Below are positions 57,701 to 64,000 of a DNA stretch of 64,000 nt, one piece after another; the first letter of the stretch is position 1; each line of letters begins with the position of its first letter. This DNA comes from Stenogyne calaminthoides. Taxonomy: Eukaryota > Streptophyta > Magnoliopsida > Lamiales > Lamiaceae. The notes beneath the pieces were generated by a model. The model was not told the DNA's origin. It did not search any database and saw only the letters and a program-made list of their open reading frames with translations. The stretch lies in the NCBI GenBank assembly GCA_037126765.1, contig JBBCBC010000031.1:3419638-3483637 (forward strand), written 5' to 3'. A program made the position numbers and the translations under genes.

Positions 57701-58450
57701 AATTGTTACGGATCAACAACCACTACGACATTTGTTGGAGCAACGAATTGCAACTCCGGAGCAACAGAAGTTTGTGGCCAAACAAATGGGCTTTGAGTTT
57801 GAAATTCGATACCGATCGGGAAAACAGAATGTCGTGGCCGATGCCTTGTCACGAAGAACGGATTCGACGGAGTTGAATGCCATTACGGGGCCAATATGGG
57901 ACATTTGGGATAGAACTAGGGCTGGAATTCAGGAGGAACCCACGCTCATCGAGATACAGCAGAAGCTTGATGAGGGAGAAATGGAAGTGCGGGAAGAGTA
58001 TGAATGGCGAGATGAGTTATTGATGTTTCACGGGAAATTAGTAGTACCAGATCACAATGGGTTAAGACAAGATGTAATGCGTCATTTCCATGAATCACAT
58101 TTTGGGGGACATTCTGGGATCTACAGGACTTGGGCGCGAATCGCGCGGACTTTCTTTTGGCAGAATTTAAAGACGGATGTTTGAACTTTTGTATCTCAGT
58201 GTGACGTTTGTCAACGCGTTAAGACCGATTCTAGAAAGCCGAGTGGGCTGCTTCAACCGCTTCCGGTGCCGGCACGTATTTGGGAAGACGTAACAATGGA
58301 TTTCATCGAGGGTTTATCAGTGTCGAATGGATTTAATGGAGTCATGGTGGTGGTCGATAGACTCACCAAGTATCTTTTTTCGTACCCTCGCCCACCCATA
58401 TCTGGTAAGTCTCAGAGCAAGGTTGTTTGTAGAATATGTGATCCGGTTGT
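57701..58450 (+). pseudogene. Element G RNase H end and integrase start (copy 2)
   Basis: Repeats 49384-50130 with a few percent difference. Here the frame 57732-58184 is longer and keeps HFHESHFGGHSGIYRTWARI. A TGA at 58182 (VTFVSQ in the intact form) and altered bases near 58370 (TKYLFSYPRPP in place of TKYAHFVPLAHP) break it. It ends at the second copia H LTR. Confidence 0.87.
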
Positions 58451-60056
58451 TGTTGGAATTTATAGGCACGTAAACACGTAATACATGCGCAACGGAAATT
58501 AACAGTTCACCAACAACGAACAATTAATTGCATAATTAAGTACGAGTAAACGTAAACAGAATTCTTACAGTAATTCGTATACAATTTTCTCTACTATGGT
58601 ATCCACGTAATCCCCAATTACGGACTTGCACAGATTTGCCAGCGTTGAATCCCGAGATGAATTTGCTAGGAAAATTCTAACTCTAGATCTTATGGAGAAA
58701 ATATGAAGTGATACACTTTGTGAATTCCTAAGAGTTTGTATATATAGGGAGGCTTAGCTTATTTCTCAAGCTAGCCCAATTAGGGAAATAAAATCTCTAA
58801 TCTTGAATTAAATTAATTCCTTTTAATTTAATTCCCTAAATATAAATCTCTACGGATTTAAATGCCTTATATGAAAATCTCTATGATTTATTTCCATATA
58901 CATTAAATCCTACAATTATATTCCAAATATAATTATTGGGAATTCTTATTTAATTAAATCCAATTTAATTAAATATTAATAATAATTAATTCTAAATTAA
59001 TTTATTATTAATTATTTCTCCATAAATTAAATATTAAATCCAATTTAACATTTAATCAACCAATTATAATCCGTAAAGGGGAACAACTTGTTGTGTGACC
59101 CATAGGCCCTCATATATCGAGCGACTAGTCAAACTAACGATCTTAATTGAACCCTAGACAATAAATCAGACATTCTCAATATATGAGGTACGTTGCGAGA
59201 AAAGTGCAACTACCTGTAACTGAAACATGGGCTATTACGATTTTCTCCTTTCATTCGCGAATACTCGATTAAGTCTTGAACATGATGAAGTGTCTATTCA
59301 AATAACTTAATCAATTTATCTCTAATCACTAATTGATCATATATGTCACACTTAGCCACAAAGTCTAAGTTGACGTGCGTCGGCAGATGACTTAGATCCA
59401 ATTATGATGAGAAGATGAGTATTCTCTCTAAATCCACATTGAGGAATGAATCTTATTCTTGGCTCAACTACCACGCACATGCACTTCGTGATGAACCCAA
59501 TCCAAGCCATATCTACCCATAGACGGGTGCAAGCGTCGGTCATGGTCAAAGTTCATCATCCCACACATGTCATGCGTATTAACCTCAAGTCAAAGGCGTA
59601 TCGCATCGCTCCCACTAACCGAGACACCCGTATACACATATAGTGGAAATACATCAAACGGTTTCTCTGATGGGTATACCAATACCCTCTATGGTATTTG
59701 TGCATCCATCATGAGATACCTAGTATCTCGTAGTAAGTGAGATCTTACTACACTCTCTAAGAGTATGATGCAGATCGCACATCAATCTCCATTGCATCAT
59801 CAATATCTCATTCTTGATGATCCTTGATCGGGGCTATTTGAGAATCATGCTTAAGTCATCTGAGTTCTCACAATCTCAATGACATCAATGACTTATGGGA
59901 ACACTAGCATGAATAAATGCAAACAATCAAACATAATATTCAAACAAGTGTATTGCCATACATTAATATTAAATGAACTATAATATTAAATCAAACTGAA
60001 CATCATCGAGTATTATGTCTTTATAATAGATTGTCTCTAGGACACTAACACTAACA
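58451..60056 (-). repeat. Solo-type LTR of copia H in G integrase (copy 2)
   Basis: 1606 bp, same ends as 50131-51733. Left flank GTTGT and right flank GTTGC form a near-perfect 5-bp target duplication in the G integrase. Removing it joins VEYVIRL with HGVPRSIITDRD. No primer site or polypurine tract on either side. Confidence 0.9.
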
Positions 60057-61084
60057 GTTGCATGGTGTTCCGCGTTCAATTATTACGGATCGTGATCGTG
60101 TGTTCATTAGTAATTTTTGGGAAGAGTTTTTCAAGATGCAAGGGACGTGTTTGGGAATGAGTTCCGCTTATCATCCCCAAACCGACGGGCAAACCGAGGT
60201 GACCAATTGAACATTAGAGCAATATTTGCGTTGCTAGGTTCATCAATACCCGAAGAAGTGGGAGGATTGTTTACCATGGGCCGAATATTGGTATAACACG
60301 ATATTTCATGCATCAACCAAGTACACGCCATTCGAGTTGGTCTACGGACGGGCACCACCACAGTTAGTAAATTACACGGAAGGCAACTCGCCTAATGCCG
60401 AAGTGGATAGAGAACTATACGAGCGGGATATGTTAATTCATGAACTTAAGGACAATTTGCAAGGGTCTATTAACCGCATGAAGGAATATTACGACAAGGG
60501 ATGCCGGGAGGAAGTTTTTGAAATAGGCGCGCCAACAAACAGTTTCGCAAAAGGCACTCTACAAATTAGGTAGTCGGTTTTATGGACCATTTTGGGTGGT
60601 GGCGAGAGTCGGGGAAGTAGCGTACAAGTTGGAGTTGCCGGCCGACGCCCAGATTCATCCGGTTGTGTATGTGTCACAGTTGAAGCGACGGATAGGGCCG
60701 TAAATTACAGCCGAGGACCGATTACCAGCTGTTACTCCGACGGGGGGTGTAACCATCCGACCATTGCGGGTGTTGGATTATCGACGGGTGAAGAAAGCGG
60801 GATGTTTTCGGTGGGAGGTGTTGATCGAATGGGATGGACTTCCCGGAGATGAGGCTACGTGGGAACATTTAGGAATGATGAAGGAGAGGTATGCAGAATT
60901 CGTCCTTGAGGACAAGGACGCCCTTGAAGGGGACTGGAATGATGCGGACGAAGGTCGCGGGCTCAAAAACGCGTACAATCGCGCAAGACGGGCAAAGATC
61001 AAGAATGTGGGCCAAGCCCGGAGCAGCGTCATTGTGCCGACGGGGCCAGGCCCAAGCGAACCAAGCGAAGATGGGGCCACGTGA
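60057..61084 (+). pseudogene. Element G integrase end and chromodomain
   Basis: HGVPRSIITDRDRVFISNFW, SAYHPQTDGQTEVTN then stops near 60209 and 60236, WAEYWYNTIFHASTKYTPFE (integrase). A shift near 60530-60560 follows, then FYGPFWVVARVGEVAYKLEL and VVYVSQLKRRIG. The chromodomain CFRWEVLIEWDGLPGDEATW lies at 60795-60900, a module that binds histone marks and steers integration in chromoviruses. The frame crosses into the 3' LTR and stops at 61082-61084, which some chromovirus lineages do as a rule. Confidence 0.88.
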
Positions 61085-61426
61085 AGCTGGGCTGCGAGAA
61101 GAGAAGTTGGGCTGTGTAAAGATTGAAGGCAGCAGCAAGAGGACCAAGTCCGAATTCAGGACAATATCTCTAGATTTGCATATTATCTTTTAGATTAGTT
61201 TCTTATATCGTATCTTTATAGTTTCTTAGATTTAGATTTCTTTTGCTATATCTTCTTCCGCTATTTTTGGTATTTCCCGTAGCGTCTAGCTATTTATATT
61301 GTATCGTGAACTCCGTTTTGTTTTATCAGATTAATAATAACTTTATTAGCAAATTCTTGCTTGCAATCGTCTCTTGCCAACCTGAGTTGGGGCGTCGATT
61401 AGTGTTTTGATTCGTGATTCTCATCA
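60940..61426 (+). repeat. 3' LTR of element G
   Basis: 487 bp, TGATGCGGACG to GATTCTCATCA, near-identical to 45775-46260. Target duplication AACCA follows. Confidence 0.92.
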
Positions 61427-61431
61427 AACCA

Positions 61432-61652
61432 CTACAACTCCCTCTTCTCTTTCACTGTCTAAATAATGGATGAACAAAATTAAAAAAAAAAAGAAAAATG
61501 AAGAACAATGAAGAAAATGAAAATGAATAGATAAATATAATTTTTTATTTTTTTTGCATTGATTAAATGCTCTAGAGAAGTTCACAACCGATTAATAGCT
61601 GCAATTACAGAGAAAAAGGGGCTGGAGATAATAAATCACCAGCGGTGACGGG
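61432..61652 (+). other. Putative 5' leader of the small gene
   Basis: A CT-rich start, then A-rich sequence. It contains a 5-codon upstream ORF (ATG at 61466) and an in-frame TAA at about 61632 that fixes 61653 as the first ATG of the main frame. Confidence 0.35.
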
Positions 61653-62815
61653 ATGGACCCTCACATTCATATTGAATTTTTTTTTAAAGGCTCCGATGCT
61701 AGAGCTCCATCGAAGGAAACGGTGAAAGTAAGTTTCCACAATTTGCTTTTGATTTAATTATGGGTAAACACATATTGTTTTTTTCTCTCCTAATTCGGTG
61801 TGGTTTGTTTAGTATGCTTGCTTAGTTCTATTAGCCGAATATTTGGGGTGGGTGGGGGTGTGCATGGAATTTTTAGCTTTGTTCCTGGTGATTTTGGACA
61901 AAAATTTATGTGAACTCGGGTGTACCATAAAATCGTTTTTTTAAATATTGTTATTGTGTATAAAAATTATCTTCATTATGCATAAAAACTATCACTATTA
62001 TACACAAACACTATCATTATTTAAAAAAATATTTTTTTAAATAGTGAATTTTTTTATTCATAATCGTAATAATTTTTATAATAATTAAATTTCATAATGT
62101 ATAGATCTTGTTCATCGGAGTATTACTCGTGATTTTGGCAGTCTAATTTGTTTCAATAATGGGAGTTAACTGCTATGGAATTTTTCATGGGATTTATGAT
62201 GGCATCAGTGAGTAGTTTTCGTGTGTCAATATTTGGGCTATATTTGACCGAGTCTTTTGCTTGGTGAACTTTAATTGGGCTTTTCGAATGTGCTTTTTCT
62301 CTATTTCCTTTACTTGGTTTGGCTAATTTATTTTGGGCTTCTCTGTATATTTTTCAAGTTACCAATTTTTTATTTTAAGTAGCCCAATTAATGTTAGGCC
62401 TTCTGCATGGTTCTGATTTTTTTAAGATTTTTTTGGATTTTTTGTAGACCTCTTTTGGTTCTTCCTTCCCTCATTTGTTTTCTTCATTTATTAATAGAAC
62501 ACTATTAAATGGTCAGACTCACCCCGTGTGATAGGGATCGTTCAATCACTTTATATGATAAAATAATTGTTGTACCCTTAATGAAATAAGTAAATTTTTA
62601 TATATTATTTTTTTATATTAAGGTACAAAAGTAATTAACAGTGTTCATCCCGGGGTGAATCACCTCAAATACCATTACTCTTGTTAATATACTACTTTTT
62701 TTTTTGCTTTTTCTTGCAGTCTCCTTCTGGGAAAATTGGGTTTGAAAACACACCTCTAGTGGTTTCCGCACTATTTTCTACTCCTACAAAGGCGGTGCTA
62801 ACGCCAGAGCTTTGA
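61653..62815 (+). CDS. Possible two-exon small-protein gene (56 aa), unknown
   Basis: Exon 1 61653-61727 (25 codons, MDPHIHIEFFFKGSDARAPS...) ends exactly at a GTAAGT donor. Exon 2 62720-62815 follows a T-rich tract ending TTCTTGCAG. It continues the same frame without a stop for 31 codons (SPSGKIGFENTPLVVSALFS...) to a TGA. The 992-bp intron holds a MITE at 62518-62668. An ATG with an in-frame stop just upstream, a strong donor, a strong acceptor and frame continuity across the joint are all present. I recognise no domain. The protein is Ser/Thr/Pro/Lys-rich with no signal peptide. It could also be the start of a longer alternative transcript or a chance arrangement. Confidence 0.4.
62518..62668. 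mobile_element. Small MITE in intron
   Basis: ACTCACCCCG and CGGGGTGAAT form the ends. GTACCCTTAAT and ATTAAGGTAC are inverted nearer the centre around a T/A-rich loop. About 150 bp. Confidence 0.5.
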
Positions 62816-63285
62816 AGAAATCTTTCAATATGAATGTGGGATTCTGTCACTTGTGGCTTAAGTGGTAGCTTATTATTTTCAGCCCTTGTTGCCGATTACA
62901 TCTATCAACTGGTTGCGTACTTTTATATTGCTTTTAATCAATGTAACAAAAAAAAGTTCATCCATTCCTTTTCATTTTCTTGATTGTTCATCATTTTTCT
63001 TTCTTTTTTTTTTTTTTGTTTATCCATAACTTAAACTGTGAAAGGGAAAGGGGTGGTCACAGTTGTTGATGCCAATTCGGCAACTCCTTAGTGCATTTGT
63101 CTTTTGGCTTCAAAAAAATGTATTCATTAATCATATAATTATGTAACATGCGACATCATTAGTATTTCTTTTCACTGTTATTTAAAAATATTGATCAATT
63201 TATTTTAATTTAAGAAATAATGTTCGTCCCATACAACTTTTGGGATTGTTTCGGTATATATTATAAACTAACGGTTTTAACACAT
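62816..63285. other. 3' flank of small gene
   Basis: AT-rich with poly(T) runs. AATAAA-like signals are not obvious. No further gene seen. Confidence 0.4.
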
Positions 63286-63479
63286 TCTCCTGTGAAACTT
63301 GTTTATATATATAATGAAACTCACATCATTACACTTATAAAGTGATATCACTACTCTTATAAATTAGTACCTATAACATCTCAATTTATAAATACAATGA
63401 TATCACTTGATAAATACAATAGTATTAATTTATAATATAGTGATATAAATTACATACTATAAACAAGTTTCACCAGAGA
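63286..63479. mobile_element. MITE with 22-bp inverted ends
   Basis: TCTCCTGTGAAACTTGTTTATA on the left matches the inverse of the right end (TATAAACAAGTTTCACCAGAGA) with one or two differences. The interior is AT-rich with repeated AGTGATATCACT-like segments. Non-coding. Superfamily unknown. Confidence 0.7.
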
Positions 63480-64000
63480 CCTACTCCGATTTTAATATGA
63501 TTCATATAAAATTTACCGATAGTTCTCTTATGCAACTAATAAATTTTTTAACACCCAAGCACACCTTTAGTATCAACTAATATTTTTTTTTCTTTTCATT
63601 CTTCATAGTTTACTTTCATTTATATTTTTAAAGTGTGATTTTTTTTTCTGTGAATATACTTTTAACGTATTATATGTCAAATTAATCATCTTTTTACAAT
63701 CTTTAATTTGATATACATTGCATTTATAAAATAAATTCAGAATAAAAAAGATGAATTTATATATATTTGAAATATTTTTTGGCTGTTTTGATTATATGAG
63801 TTAAACTTTTAGATATTTCATTTATAATTTTATTATATTTAATATCATTTTAAAATGTTAGTATTGGTATCGAGTTTAGTGTTACATTAAAAATTTATAT
63901 ATTTAAATTTTATAATTGTGAGAAACTCACACATATTATATTATTTCATAAAATTCATATATTAATAATAAATATTAATATAAAATGATGTTTACATAAA
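63480..64000. other. AT-rich host intergenic DNA
   Basis: No gene, RNA or repeat boundary seen. Confidence 0.5.

Larger units (their letters stand above)
45775..61426 (+). mobile_element. Gypsy chromovirus G with nested copia H and internal duplication
   Basis: LTRs at 45775-46260 and 60940-61426, ends TGATG/CATCA. The perfect target duplication AACCA lies at 45770-45774 and 61427-61431. Own domains: gag, zinc knuckle, protease, RT, RNase H, integrase and chromodomain, all on plus. The RNase H-integrase part occurs twice (49384-50130 and 57701-58450) because of a 2.8-kb duplication that also includes a copia H LTR. Between the copies lies the body of copia H (minus). Length 15.65 kb against about 5-6 kb expected for a simple chromovirus. 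Confidence 0.92.

Noticed and set aside
58451..60056. Second H LTR as the 5' LTR of copia H
   Set aside because: Its inner side shows G integrase and a near-perfect target duplication, not a primer binding site.

Overview
This is plant nuclear DNA, most likely from a eudicot. It is AT-rich. It has spliced host-gene remnants with GT-AG introns, a tRNA-derived SINE, several MITEs, and a dense nest of Ty1/copia and Ty3/gypsy LTR retrotransposons. There is no sign of bacterial genes, CRISPR or operons. Host protein-coding content is slight: a broken 5' part of TRAPPC4 (TRS23) on the minus strand at 1.57-1.88 kb, and a possible two-exon small-protein gene on the plus strand at 61.65-62.82 kb. Almost everything else is transposon sequence, and most of its reading frames are broken.

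Layout. 1-7.4 kb: TRAPPC4 remnant interrupted by copia element A (minus, TSD GTTTC), which carries one LTR at its 3' end and three LTRs in tandem at its 5' end. 7.4-9.5 kb: intergenic, with a Stowaway-like MITE and a foldback repeat. 9.5-14.9 kb: a gypsy (Tat-like) 5' LTR, PBS and gag start (T1), joined in frame to the integrase-RT-RNase H-3' LTR of copia B. 14.9-17.5 kb: gag/protease and 5' LTR of copia F (minus), cut in the protease by the B LTR. 17.6-25.8 kb: Tat-type gypsy T2, 5'-truncated, with pol on plus and an intron-bearing antisense extra ORF before its 3' LTR. 25.8-38.8 kb: SIRE-like copia D (minus) with a long 3' extra ORF, no RNase H, and a solo LTR (TSD CTTTC) in its integrase. 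38.8-41.7 kb: copia C, same family as B, cut by the D LTR. 41.7-45.4 kb: a minisatellite, a CACTA-type end, a MULE-like MITE, a hAT-type element built of snRNA-promoter-like modules, and a SINE. 45.8-61.4 kb: chromovirus G (TSD AACCA), carrying copia H and a 2.8-kb internal duplication. 61.4-64 kb: host flank with the small gene and two MITEs.

The order of insertion can be read from target-site duplications and from interrupted domains. D lies in C. T2 lies in the 3' part of D. A solo LTR lies in D. B abuts F inside the F protease. H LTRs lie in the G integrase. A lies in the 5' leader of TRAPPC4. G lies between a TATA box and the small gene.

The most unusual item is the 1.1-kb hAT-like element at 43.66-44.79 kb. 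It has eight tandem units, most of which pair a perfect or near-perfect plant snRNA upstream sequence element (RTCCCACATCG) with TATAAAA at a fixed 32-33 bp, the geometry of plant Pol II snRNA promoters. Also notable are the spliced antisense gene inside T2, the triple LTR of A, the gypsy-copia fusion, and the recombinant structure of G/H.
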